From contig CM049319.1 in the NCBI GenBank assembly GCA_026874595.1, positions 54,450,917-54,514,916 on the forward strand: 64,000 nt of DNA, given 5' to 3'. Below the pieces are notes generated by a model, which saw only the letters and a list, made by a program, of their open reading frames with translations, searched no databases and was not told the origin of the DNA. This stretch comes from Sipunculus nudus. Lineage: Eukaryota > Annelida > Sipuncula > Golfingiida > Sipunculidae. A program made the position numbers and the translations under genes. Positions 11,994-23,322 of this stretch are shown one piece after another. Within the stretch, counting starts at the first letter, position 1; each line of letters starts with the position of its first letter.

Positions 11994-13260
11994 AACAAGT
12001 GACCCAGGGGTTATGACGCTCAACTGTCTAGAAAGACATTCACAAAAGGAATTTAATCATCTAAATGTCAAATTTTGGAGGTGGTATCCCATTTCAACTG
12101 AAGCAGAGCTCAAAGATAGGGAAACAGATACCTAAGTTCAGGTTTTCAAGGAGATTTTTCATGGACCTTCCTCGATGTCAATTTAGAAAATTCTACGTGC
12201 AAAGATTACGGACGACGGCATCCTTGAAGGTCTCAAAAATTAAAAAAGAAAATGCGTAAAAATTCGAAAACATTTTGAAGCAATTGACGAAACACTCGAT
12301 GATGAATATGCATGCGAAGAATCATGGTGATTAGTGATAAGTTATTAAGATACTAGAGCTTAGGTATAAAATTTGTAATTATTCTGGGAGGTATTTCTGA
12401 GCTCATAGCTCCGAGGATATGGGTAACAGAGACCATATTTCAGATTTCAGAGGAGACCTTTCATGGACATCCCAGGATGTCAAGTCAGACGTTTCACGCT
12501 CAAATGGTTACAATTTGTGCCTTGATAACAGATGACCACATCTATGCATAAAGGTCTCATAAAATAGAGAAAACATGCGTAAATATTCGAAAAAAAATCC
12601 AGGTGGTACCACCAGTCTGCAGGAACCGAAGAAACACTTAATGATGAATATGCATGCAAAGAATCATGGTGATCAATTCATTATTTGTTCATATACTGGA
12701 GCTGTTGTATCAATTTTTTAATTATAGGGGAAATCCGTGTTATTTGGACCACCGTGTAATATGAAACACCCAAAGTTTCCATATTTGGAAAAATAGTACC
12801 AGAACGAGGCAAGTTCGTCACTGTAGCATCGACCATTTTGAAGCATCCAATGACGGCGAAGGAAAGCTAGGTGCAATTGTTGGCGAATATTCAACTTGAA
12901 GATGTTAATTTCATAGTTTGTTTTTATTTTCCATGCATATAAATATCGAAGTATTCTGACTTTTATTCAATGGAGATCCCATCATGTCCCAACATTACAC
13001 CGCTTTATAACATGGGTCTAGAACTGGCCAATTTGATTTTGGCTAATAATATGTAAATAAGGTCAGGGTCAAAATCTGCCTATCGACTTGCTGTGTGTAA
13101 TATGGACCAGGCCCTATAGTGTTATATAGACTGGTGGTCCAAATTACACACACGTAGGCGTAGATCGATGCTATTGCGTGTAGAGACACAGCGCTCGGTG
13201 TAATCCGTACTGGTTGAACTCTGAGGTGTAGAAACACAGCGTTCTTTTTTCTAGTCTGGA

Positions 13261-13900
13261 ATGTTCAGGTCTGTTCTTTGGGCGCGTGTGTTTTATGTAT
13301 TGTTGTCTTCTTTGGATTGTTCGTGAAAAAGAAGTCTCTGGACTTTGGGTGAAAAAGTTATAAATGAGGGCTGTGTTTATAGAGCCGAGGGAAGACAGAA
13401 ATATTCCAACGGAGACGGAAGAGTGTGAGTCAGTTTGTGGACCTTTCCGATAACTGCAGCACTGAGAGATATTCTTCGAACTTTGTAACAGATTTTATTC
13501 AGTCTTCAGTTTGCCTTTGGGACTATTACCAGAACTTTTCTTTTGGATAACAACAGATTGATTTCGGGATTGAATTGGACTATTATTCTCTGAGAAGATT
13601 AACGCGAACTGTTCATCTGGATTACATGTTTTAAAGGACTTGTTGAGCTGTGACAGTGGTGGTATCCAGAAAAGCCTAGGATCTGGACACTCTGGTACTG
13701 TACAATTTACTTATTATACTGTGTTATTATACTGATTTAATGTTAAGCTGTTGTTTTACTGTGTAATTGTATTGATTTAGTTTATTGTAATGTTAGGATT
13801 GTTTTAAGAATAAATTATAATTATTTGTTAACAAAAAAAACACCGACTTCTTTATTCATTCCCCTAGACATCTTACTTTTATTTATCTCCGTAACAACAT
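13261..13900 (+). mobile_element. LTR-like segment inside the 1.9-kb element
   Basis: The stretch has the order expected of an LTR: a TATAAA-like box (TTATAAATGAGGG near 13358), a GC-richer leader, a poly-A signal AATAAA at 13810, then TTTATTTATCTCCGTAACA followed by GCTCGTCACGAC, which resembles a primer-binding region. There is no second LTR, target duplication or gag/pol, so this is inference from layout. Confidence 0.3.
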
Positions 13901-13943
13901 TTATGCTCGTCACGACTACGTGATCTGTTGTTATTAGGTTCCG

Positions 13944-13947
<4 letters not shown>

Positions 13948-14005
<58 letters not shown>
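13948..14005. repeat. (TA)n microsatellite
   Basis: About 29 TA units within the 1.9-kb inserted element. Confidence 0.98.
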
Positions 14006-14007
<2 letters not shown>

Positions 14008-15087
14008 GTTTGATATGGGGAAGGGGTAGGGTTTATTACAGTCCTGTACAGGAGAGTGCACACACATTGAGGAATAAATAAGAAAACATGTTCTTCTTCG
14101 TGCATATATATAGGTAAATAAATGTGTTAAAATAACATTTCCGTTTTTGAAGTGGATTTTAACTTGAATTAAAAGTTTCAATTGTAACTGCAGTATTATG
14201 TTCTGCCTCGTAATTTTTTTTCCTCCATGCAAGCAGTATTTACAGTAAATATTATCGACGATATGTGTTTTATAACTCTTTTTCTTTCATGATAAATTCG
14301 AAAATATGTTTGGCTTTTATGCTTAGATATATGTTTTTCTTCATTATTGGTCACTTAAGAGTATAAAATAATATTTCTGCTTTTGAAGTGGATATTAACT
14401 TTATTTGAATCTGTTGAGGTAATGGTCCGAATTACACTTTTAGGTGGTCCATATTACATTCAGAGTGTGTAATATGGGCCAGAATTAATTATTTTTGTCA
14501 CTGCGTTTAAAGTCGGTAATATTAATTTTGCAAGTCTGTTTTCACAGTAAAGTATTCTTGTACCAGGTTCCTCAATAAATATGATTTTACAATTTTTAAA
14601 TGTTTTATATATTTAAAATTTTCGAAGATTTTCTTTAAGGGGTCCAAATTACACGGATTTCCACTACTGGGGGTACTTCTGAGCCCCAGAGCTCGAAGGA
14701 TATGGGTAACAGAGACCTAATTCAGGTTTCCAAGGATATTTTACATGGACCTCCCTAGATGTCAAGTTCGAAAATTCCAGGTCCAGCGGTTACGATTTGT
14801 GCCTGGTTAACGGAAAGACGGACAGACAGACAGAAGGACAGCAGGACAGACGGACGGACGGACGACGGACAAAGACTGATCACTATAGCTCAGATGATTT
14901 TCAGTCAGCTGAGCTAAAAAAGGTCCTTTCATTATCTTGAGAGGCGCTCCCTTTACACCAATAATGAATATAATCAATTAAATACACGGAGTACAATCAT
15001 GACGGCAGACAAAGTATTTCTATTGAATACTTTAGGCAATCTTTGTTTGTTGCAGAAAAACAGTGGATATATATATATATTTTATAT

Positions 15088-15356
15088 AATGTATCATATA
15101 CAGTTAGTTTTACTTGTATATAATATAATGAAAGTAATACACATAGAATTTCAATACATCATAGTGAAAGTGCTCGACCATGCAGTGGAGCATTAATAAT
15201 GTATCATATACAGTTAGTTTTACTTCATGTACTACGTACAGAACTGTTTAGTGAGTACAGTTAACTAGCCTGCTTACTCTTGAGGTACTAGTGAGCCGGC
15301 TAGTTACCTGTACTCACGTATTGAAATTCTATGTGTATTACTTTCATTATATTATA
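15088..15356. repeat. Composite inverted and direct repeat
   Basis: A perfect 39-base inverted repeat joins 15119-15157 and 15318-15356. Inside it, 15251-15269 and 15299-15317 form a second inverted repeat (GTGAGTACAGTTAACTAGC, one mismatch) whose right arm ends exactly where the outer right arm begins. A direct repeat of ATGTATCATATACAGTTAG lies at about 15089 and 15198. The shape suggests a foldback element or an inversion by-product. Confidence 0.9.
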
Positions 15357-15552
15357 AATATACATATATTTATATGTGTGTGTGTGTGTCTGCACAATAA
15401 ATAAAGACTTACCGTACTCGCGAGCACCAGTTCGCGGAATCAGTCAGTCAGGCTAACGGCAGACACTGGCAGATACGTTAGACACTGGTAATGAAGTCGC
15501 CTGGTAAATCTAAACACACAGGTACCGGATTTAGCAGCAGACTTCCTTATAA

Positions 15553-15596
<44 letters not shown>

Positions 15597-15869
15597 CATA
15601 TATCATATATCATATATCATGATATACTTGGAACTCTTTGCTCTGTAACGTGGTTTCCCTGTTCAGACTTTGCACACTACATATGCACCGATACAAACAT
15701 CATGGAATCAGCTGTTGTTTGTATACTCCATGTCTGCACGTAAAACATACAGGTAAAAGTGGTCCAGGCACCGACATCGATCTACACGGTATTTATAGCT
15801 TACCCACTCAGGTGACCCCCAACCACGTGACCGGTACTACTGTTCATGCAGCTTGGAGAAAAAATAATT
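15357..15869. other. Unannotated stretch with TG and TA tracts
   Basis: It includes (TG)n near 15375-15389, (TA)n at 15556-15593 and three ATATCAT repeats at 15596-15621. No coding structure is seen. Confidence 0.6.
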
Positions 15870-16140
15870 AAAGGTATGTTAAATATCCATGACATGAAAT
15901 GTTTTCTCCTGAAAACTTCATATTATCTACCACTATTCGTTCTAAAACCTTTTGCCTACATCTGTACACACGTAGAAATAAGCTTTCAGCGGGCGCAATC
16001 ATTGGTGCAAAATAATGTAGAAACACATCGCATGCACGCCAAGAGCCAAACCGGTTTGTGTTCTGTTTAGTCTTCTTGTTTAGGATTTGTTGCGCATGCG
16101 CAAGAGCGTAACTCTGGTCACGCAGTCTTGTTAAAGTAAA
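15870..16140 (-). mobile_element. Diverged copy of the AAGGGACATAATCAGG MITE-like family
   Basis: It shares the AAGGTATGTTAAATATCCATGA end with the complement of 24195-24225, and CAGCGGGCGCAATCATTGGTG with the GGGCGCGATTGCAGGTG part of 9560-9580. It is truncated and diverged. Confidence 0.5.
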
Positions 16141-16161
16141 CATACACACGTAGACTGTTTA

Positions 16162-16164
<3 letters not shown>

Positions 16165-16213
<49 letters not shown>
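16165..16213. repeat. (CA)n microsatellite
   Basis: About 24 uninterrupted CA units. Confidence 0.98.
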
Positions 16214-16216
<3 letters not shown>

Positions 16217-16977
16217 GATCATAACAATATATAGACCAGGCGAAATGGAAATAATGGATATTTCCATATTCGGCAAAAAAATAACTATATCGTCATATAA
16301 TACACACATAATTGTGAATGTCTATGTGCCTTCCAGAAAGAGAATGTTGATGGTATTTGTGCTAATATCCGAATACCTACAAGAATACAAACAATAAGAA
16401 GCATTTATACATAAAGCAACATTGTAAAGCATCAAGGCATAATTATTCAACAAGATGAAAACAGGCATGAAAACAACCTTTGCAAGGGAACAATACACGT
16501 AAAACACGTAATTACACTAGAGCAGCCATGCAGGTTGAGAGTCCATGAAATGTGGTTCACCGTATTACTTCTATAGTTCACACGTTTTGGGCGTGTACGT
16601 AAAAACGCGTTCCTCCGGCTTTTCCTCTGTACCCAAAGGTCCAGTCATCCTAAAACTCTGTCAGCAGATAGAATTGTGCTTTGGACATTTCCTTGGCCCA
16701 CTCTGATGTCGCATCCCCATGTTCTTATCAAACCCTGCTTGTTTTATTTTTCCTCTCCCATTACATCAATAAACCCCCGAGGCTTCGCAAGTGTGCATGT
16801 AGGCATTTATAATAAACCAAATGTAACGGGGACTATAAAGCTTAATGATAATCGCTCAGTACTGTCACTATATTTCGTAATTTCCCTATTTTTTGACAAA
16901 TTCCATCTTCATAAACTATGGTCTCTCTACACCGACAGAGACCTGAATATATCTGCTTCCCATTTCAATTATTTCAG
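16214..16977. other. Unannotated stretch upstream of an exon candidate
   Basis: No supported feature. Its last 30 bases form a pyrimidine-rich tract ending in TTTCAG, the acceptor of the next entry. Confidence 0.5.
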
Positions 16978-17220
16978 GAATTATTAACTAAAAACAATGG
17001 AACCAATCAAATGATTCGCGGGCGGACTCTTTATGCAAGCTACGCAAGAAGCAATACAGGTCTGTTATATTTTAAGATCAGCGGCCACGTGGAATACGAC
17101 GAATCATATGAAGCCATGTATGTCAGGATCGTCGTATATGCTTACAGAAACCCCTCCGGGCACATCAGTGGCGTCAATTTTTCTCCCAGGGTGGGGGGGG
17201 GGGTGATGAGTTTGTATTTT

Positions 17221-17251
<31 letters not shown>

Positions 17252-17716
17252 TATTTATCTATATATATACACATATATACACCTTTTTTCAGCATCTCTG
17301 AGTGACATATTCAACTATATATATATATATATATAAACTTGATCATATTTCAGATAATTATAATGTTTTAGAAAATAAGTGTATTCGCGAATTCTAAGCA
17401 AGGTTAAGATATAAAAATTTTTTAGAAATGGATCCAAAGTCTTCAATTCTATTTATTAATTAATTTCATTTGCAATATTATAATATTATTCTCTGAAAAG
17501 TGGGGGGGGGGATGATAACATTGACCATCCCCCCTTGCCCCCATCCCCCCTATATTGACGCCCCTGGGGCACATACCAGGGAGAAATCCTGCCAAAAGAC
17601 CAATGGCTCCTGATGGGGAGGTCGTGTCCCTCTTACATATTTTCGGAATTAAAATACGTAGTCAAAATCACGAATTCTGGGACACTTTCTTGTATTTTAA
17701 TGATTTCCACTCTTAA
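16978..17716 (+). pseudogene. Exon-like frame split by a hAT-type MITE
   Basis: The frame begins after TCTGCTTCCCATTTCAATTA..TTTCAG, a good acceptor, in phase 0. It encodes ELLTKNNGTNQMIRGRTLYA and continues through YDESYEAMYVRIVVYAYRN to a GHI stop-free junction at 17165. The MITE lies at 17166-17566. Joining 17165 to 17575 (dropping the MITE and one target-duplication copy) keeps the frame open for 46 further codons to TAA at 17714-17716. Codon content looks coding and an N-glycosylation motif (NGT) is present. I do not recognise the family. It may be an exon killed by insertion, a pseudogene, or a chance frame; no donor or partner exon was found. Confidence 0.35.
17166..17566 (+). mobile_element. 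hAT-type MITE (CAG[T/G]GGCGTCAAT ends, 8-bp TSD)
   Basis: A 401-bp element flanked by a perfect 8-bp duplication GGGCACAT (17158-17165 and 17567-17574). The left end CAGTGGCGTCAAT and the complement of the right end, CAGGGGCGTCAAT, differ at one base. CAG..CTG ends plus an 8-bp duplication are diagnostic of hAT transposons. The interior contains poly-G, TA tracts (17221-17244, 17316-17335) and AT-rich sequence shared in reverse orientation with 29077-29414. No transposase is present. Confidence 0.92.
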
Positions 17717-17817
17717 ATTTACCAATATGTCATGATAGTTAAACGTCTGAAACCACCTTAAATGTCTTTTAGCATGATTCCATATATTCTTACAACAGTC
17801 ACGTTAAAATACAAATT

Positions 17818-18328
17818 TTGAAGGGACATAATCAGGGGCAATATTATGTCTTTTCTTTCTCACTTTCAGTTCAGTTTTGCTTTAAACAAAAGTTTCCCAG
17901 CAAAACCGACCCAGCTTACAGTTTTCTCACCTGCCATATGACTGTTTAACACCTTGTTGTGGCTCTGCATGTTGGTAAAAACATTCCACGTGTGTCTATT
18001 TACCATAACAAGCCCGCGTGACCGCAGGTCCGATTGTAAGCCGCAACAAGCTTTGTTTTAGCCGGCAGGAATATGTATTATATTTTTGGGGTCCAAGTCA
18101 GCAAAGGCATTTCCTGATTGACGCGTGCTTTGGCTCCATGTTGCACATGGCCAACGTGCTGTGGTAATGTTGACATCTGTATTTGCGCCCGGTCCACTAG
18201 TTTTAACACTCTTTTAAGGAGTAAGCAAACGGTTTCACTATTTTGGCAGGTACAGATTTATTTGAAGGGGAAGAAGCTATTTTTAAGTGTTTATTCAACA
18301 TGCTTTATAGGTGATTGACCCCTTTAAG
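17818..18328 (+). mobile_element. Best copy of the ~500-bp MITE-like family
   Basis: It runs from AAGGGACATAATCAGG to GGTGATTGACCCCTTTAAGC. It aligns in inverse orientation with 9440-9920 and partly with 23880-24236. The ends share CTTAAAGGG in inverted orientation, although the left terminus here is mutated. A similar terminus, GGTGATTGGGCCCCTTTAAA, stands alone near 37806. Non-coding. Confidence 0.8.
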
Positions 18329-20282
18329 CTTTTATTGAATATGTTTAGTACTAAATGAATTTCTGTTGCGTCTTATGATTTACCACTGGTGATAGAATTT
18401 GATGTTAATATGACCTGATCATTTATGAAACCCAGACCAGAGTTTTTTATCTTTTTTTCTATCATTTAGATGGCAGATGTATTGCAATTCAAATACAAAT
18501 ATTTTATAAATATCCATCGAGAAATGAAAGCCCCTGGCTGCTCTGCCTATTTCCAATATACGTATCAAGTATAAGTACATTTTTTTTAAAGTGATAACAA
18601 CTAAATTAATTAAGGTATGTTTGCCTTTACATGTATACTGTTCTTAATCATTGAACTGCATGATCAACAATTGCATGTGTGCATTAGTTTAATTATTTTA
18701 AGTAAGCAACTGTAGCAAGCCATCCAAATTCATTTAGTTGAATTTAATACAATACAAATACAACAAAGTAAAAATCAGGAACGCCACTCCCCTAAATCCA
18801 CCCCCCCCCACCCGAATTCTGGATCCAATTATGAGCTGTGGCAATATGGGTTCGGAAAGTAGACGTCATATCTTATTGGGAAACATACTCCTACCAGCTG
18901 ACTGATATTAACGGCGCTTCTCAGTTCCCATCCTTCGGTACAGGAAAAATTGTATCATGTAGGGTACTTACAATCCCGCATCCGCGCAGACAATAAAGGA
19001 AGGTTTTCATATGTAAATTCTCTTGTCAGTGATACTAGACCTCAATAGGTCATACAATGATATGTTTGCAATCAGCGGTCGATCCATGGCAAATGAGGGA
19101 TATTGGGGAACGGACCATAGAGTGTACGACCTTGGAAATAAGGTCAAGGTCAAAAATAAATTTGAGGTTAAGGTCTGTCACCTCTGCCATGTATTATGTG
19201 TCCTATGGGCATGATGTGTTTGATCACATATTATCACAGTACTTTGATCAGGCAAAACATAAAATTCCTCACACCAGGAATACTTGCCATCATTATAAAC
19301 CTTATTTTTTAAATCTTACAATTTTTCAGACATTCCTGTATACAAAATTGGAATTATTTAACGAGACTAAGTTACTTATGGCATAAAAACATGGAATTGG
19401 AATAATATTTGAGTCAAAAATCTTAGAATAAACTGATGTTTAGTTCCTTCATATTTAACTTTTTCATTCTGTGTGATCAAATAATATTCTGTTTTAAATA
19501 TAAAATTGCCTACTCTGGTGGCGGTGCTTTGCTCTGGTAATGTGAACAATAACTGAAACAAAAATCTGCTTTCATTTCTGAAAGAAGGCAAAAACTCTTT
19601 AAGTATGCAAAAGAATGTACCATTTGGTTCAAAATTTTCTAAGTAAATGAGAGGTTTCAAGGACGTAAAATTCTTGTTCATTAATGCGGACAAAATATTT
19701 TTCAATGCAATATCCTCTAAATAACAATCATGATCATGCGATTTACAGTATGACAGGCTACATGATATAACATTTTTTTTAGTGGTTTATTCAGTTCCGT
19801 GGTCATTTTTTATATTTTAAGGTTTTGGGTTAAATTTCATTAAATTACATCAGTTTAAATGTCATCCTGTTGTTGTTCATGTTTTGACAAGGATAACACA
19901 ATTGTCTGTAGGTAGTTTATATAGATCTGTGGAAGAACTGATAAAGTGACAATGCAGGGAAATATGTTTAAATCAAAGGCTTTTATACACAAGCAGTTCT
20001 CATATGATATATCATCTTGAACTCTAGACGCAGCACTGGTGCTTGCTGAAACTTATAAATGTATACCATTGGGAATGGGGAGCCAAGGAAGTTATATACA
20101 CCCCTTTTTCTTTAACTTCAACCATAGATTTATTTTAACTATTGCTGTATCTTTAAGATACAATAAAAGTAAGTCTAGTTACAAATCGGAATCTTTGTTT
20201 TTACAAATCCTTTAACGAATGGTTAATCAAATTAAACGATAAGAAATCAGCTATACTCAAAAGTTCTGGGAAGTGTATTTTT
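18329..20282. other. Unannotated AT-rich stretch
   Basis: A possible 3' fragment of the CGGATCC MITE family lies at 18789-18832 (CCTAAATCC, poly-C, ATTCTGGATCC). The frames at 19057-19386 (+) and 19376-19705 (-) have no recognisable motif. Confidence 0.5.
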
Positions 20283-20791
20283 ATACGCCCGTGATATGAC
20301 GGGAGTATTATGGTATACCCACGTCCGTCCGTCTTTCCGTCGTCCGTCCGTCCGTCCATTAACTTTTAGTGTCGCCGCGATAACTTACCGGGCTAAGATG
20401 GATTTTCAGGAAACTCAACACGACTTCTTACCAACAGATTATCTCGCCAGGGTCCACGCATATTTAATAAGGTCACGAGTCAGTAGGCTACTTTGTGGTG
20501 TCACCGCGATAACTTATGAAGAATACGAAGGATTTTGAAAAAACTAATCAGAAATGGTAATCAATAAAATATCTCGCTTAAGTTCGATTTCCAGCAAATC
20601 TATGAATATTTAATGAGGTCAGAGGTCGTCGCATGTAGGAGCCCCCTTGGTGACTTACCAAAAATACTATGGATTTTCATAAAACTTATTATATATATTA
20701 ACCAGTAGTGTTTCTCACCTGAATTACCTTCTAATTAAAATTCACACATATTTAAAGAGCTGAGAGGTCACCGGATACATGACGGGCGTAT
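20283..20791 (+). mobile_element. CGCCCGT-ended element with TCCG tract, copy 1
   Basis: It begins ATACGCCCGTGATATGACGG and ends GACGGGCGTAT, an inverted terminal match. A TCCG-rich tract follows the left end (20322-20358). The body repeats a unit containing GTGTCGCCGCGATAACTTA / GTGTCACCGCGATAACTTA and GAGGTCA. Similar TCCG-bearing elements are widespread in marine invertebrates. It is non-autonomous. Confidence 0.8.
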
Positions 20792-21523
20792 TATGCATTT
20801 TTGCATGCTCTTGTTTAACATGCTGTTATAAGAATGTAGGTACTAATTTTGCAGGCAGTAAAGATTGTTCTGTCCTTTTAAGGACCATATTATATGTTGT
20901 TTTTTTTTATCCCCCCCCCCCCCAAAAAAAAAAAAAAAATATTGACACCTCCTCCCAAAGCCTTACCCTATATAATACTATGCTGTCATATTGCTGGAAA
21001 CAAAAGAAAGTCCTGTAGCATATTAATGATGTTACCGTATGTTCACCATTGGTACATCAGAAATTAATGTTGGGAAGACTTTAAGCTGTGCATATACATA
21101 TGAAATGACCAAACTTTTTCAACAGGGGAGACAAGGTGCTTGTATCTTGTCATTCAAGAGAACAAATCTTTGCTTAGAAGATAAAATAGCCAGTAAGCCC
21201 CTTAGAGTGTTATTTACACAATCAAAAATGTTATTTTGGTGAACTAGAATGGCTGTGGGAGGTGTGCTAAGACCTTCTTGTATACAAAAATAGTCCTGCC
21301 TTTTTTCCAATTTTAACAATAAAATTCTTTTTTTTTTACCCTTGAAATTCTTAATTTCTTATTTATTTTACCATCACTTTAAACTTGACGCCCTGAATCA
21401 TCCATATTTGAAATTTAGCACAAGCAATGATGGGCAATGTAAACCCCAAAAAAAAGGAACAGAAAGAAAGAAAAAATTTGTATTCCATGGTGTAGCACTC
21501 TGGGCCACTAACATTTCAACAAA
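20792..21523. other. Unannotated stretch
   Basis: A poly-C/poly-A run followed by ATATTGACACCTCC (20910-20955) may be an end of the GGCGTCAAT hAT-type family. Nothing else is recognised. Confidence 0.4.
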
Positions 21524-21533
21524 CATATATATT

Positions 21534-21627
<94 letters not shown>
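21524..21627. repeat. (TA)n microsatellite
   Basis: One of the longest TA tracts here; it is uninterrupted from 21548. Confidence 0.98.
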
Positions 21628-21630
<3 letters not shown>

Positions 21631-21997
21631 TCTTCAATCCATACGAGGGGAAGCTTATCAAATTATACTTTTTTCACTCGGGGGAACCAACAAGTCCAGG
21701 AACAAGATATAGTTACCGAAATAATAATATTGATCTTCTCCATAAGGAGCTAGGGAGACTTGTCAGTTGCATCCGAAAAAAAACGTAAATATAGTTCAGG
21801 GATGGCGCAAAGATGGCGCCACAGTTATCCAATTCCCATTTCAACATCTCACAATATTCCTGATATGCATTTATTTTAGACAATACCATGTTGTGTACCA
21901 TTTGAAAGATTATCACCAGCTTGAAAGAACGAGTAAAAGCATACGGTAAAAGCCGAAATCTGACCGTTAAATATCGAGGAAATTGAAAACAAAATCA
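21628..21997. other. Unannotated stretch
   Basis: No feature seen. Confidence 0.5.
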
Positions 21998-22077
21998 CTG
22001 CCCTGGGGGGACTCGATCCCCCAATCTTTCGGTAAACTGCCTTACGCCCAATCGGAGTATGCCACTGAGACAGCTAC
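21998..22077 (-). repeat. tRNA-like sequence (SINE head or tRNA relic)
   Basis: On the minus strand GTCTCAGTGGCATACTCC resembles an A-box/D-arm and GGGGGATCGAGTCCCCC forms a perfect 5-bp T-arm stem with a B-box loop. The 7-base acceptor ends do not pair, so it is not a functional tRNA. tRNA-derived SINEs commonly look like this. Confidence 0.6.
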
Positions 22078-23322
22078 AATAGTGAGGACATTCATAGATA
22101 TTCAGCATGCCGCTGCCGATGTTCAGTTAATTGAATAACGAGGATCTTAACGAGGATCTACTGGTGCTGGTTTGATGGAGATCTGCCAACATGTCGGACT
22201 CGGGAAGATATTATCAGCTCTCCATACACCTAAGCCAGTCACTGACTTTATAATATTTCACCCTGTTGCTAGTCTCTAACCTTCAATTCGCCCGACATCT
22301 AGAGCATGTTTTTCCTTTATTTCTCCCTACATCTAGTCACTAACCTTCTTTTGTCACCTTGATTTATCCCATAGTAGCCTGGTATAACGTCCTGAAGAAA
22401 ATCTGCCTTTAAGATTGGCAGCGAATCAGACATTACACAGAGGTCCATCGACATCATGGCGGACTATAACCTGGCGCAAGTAGTAACAGAACCAACAGTC
22501 AATCAATACACTTCGGATCATTTTCTTGGAACGATTATACAATAGGGGCAACATTATGGATCAATAAACTGTCTAAATAGCGTGAGGCTAGAGAAAATTA
22601 AAGCAAGTACTACCAATATATGTATCACATAAGATAGAAGAGAACCTAATAAAATTATTAATCATCAGTTTTAGGGCCAGGCGTTCCTATTCGATTTTAA
22701 TACTGGTGTCGCACCTTTTGTAAAACCGTACCCACTTCTGTTGGAGTATAGTTGAGAACCAAGATAACAACTGGGCTTGATGGACACTACACTGCTTGAA
22801 AACACAGATTCGGTATCAGACATGGAAATTACAGAAAACATTAAATCAAATACGGAACAAGATCCTCCCTTACATCTCCCGGGTCTTTACGTTGACCTCA
22901 ATATAATGTTAGCACTGATATGAAACATGTGTAAATTAAGATTAAACAGTGACAGTTCTCACAATGATCACGTATTGATCAGAACTCATATACATGACCT
23001 GACAAGCTACTGAATGTTTTCACGTAATGAATATGCAAAAGCATGGTTTACCGAAAAATGAGACATACAAGACATTATAATAACCTTCTGTTCGGTGCTT
23101 AACTGTTAACAACATATAAAACTTCTGGTTCCTATGTCAAATAGGATGATGCGGTTATTATCATGGTAAGTTAACAAAATAGTCTTTTAAATATCTGTGG
23201 CATGCATGATGCTTTTGTCTAATGAGACGGATGGGTCCTTATGCGACAGAACACTTACATCGGCCAGAGAGGCTGTGACGTTTTCTTTTGCCTCTTCTTC
23301 GGCATTTCCACCCTCCTGTTGT
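22078..23322. other. Unannotated stretch downstream of a LINE relic
   Basis: A LINE ORF2 would be expected on the minus strand here, but no reverse-transcriptase or endonuclease motif was seen. The 5' part of the stretch is ordinary AT-rich DNA. Confidence 0.5.

Larger units (their letters stand above)
12727..14664. mobile_element. 1.9-kb inverted-terminal element with TA target duplication
   Basis: The left end GGGGAAATCCGTGT continues to ..TTTGGACC and pairs with the right end GGTCCAAATT..CACGGATTTCCAC over 24 bases with two mismatches. TA flanks both sides (12725-12726 and 14665-14666). Copy A at 10841-10852 shows the unoccupied arrangement (ATTATTCTGGGGGG), which confirms the insertion point. 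GTGTAATATGGACC-like motifs recur inside in both orientations (near 12753, 13096, 13136, 14418, 14440 and 14466), like transposase-binding subterminal repeats. No transposase frame is visible. Confidence 0.85.
11994..14921 (+). mobile_element. Pearl/Helentron-like element, copy B, with nested insertion
   Basis: Same termini as copy A: AACAAGTGACCCAGGGG..GACGCTCA at the left and CAGTCAGCTGAGCTAAAA at the right, with an ACGG/ACAG tract at 14813-14873. Core units repeat (ATGGGTAACAGAGACC near 12420 and 14701; GGTGGTACCACC at 12602 in place of the palindromic GTGGCGCCACC). The element is split by the 1,938-bp insertion at 12727-14664. Without the insert it is about 990 bp. Confidence 0.8.

Noticed and set aside
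21998-22077. Functional tRNA gene on the minus strand
   Set aside because: The T-arm is good but the acceptor ends do not pair; SINE head or relic is more likely.
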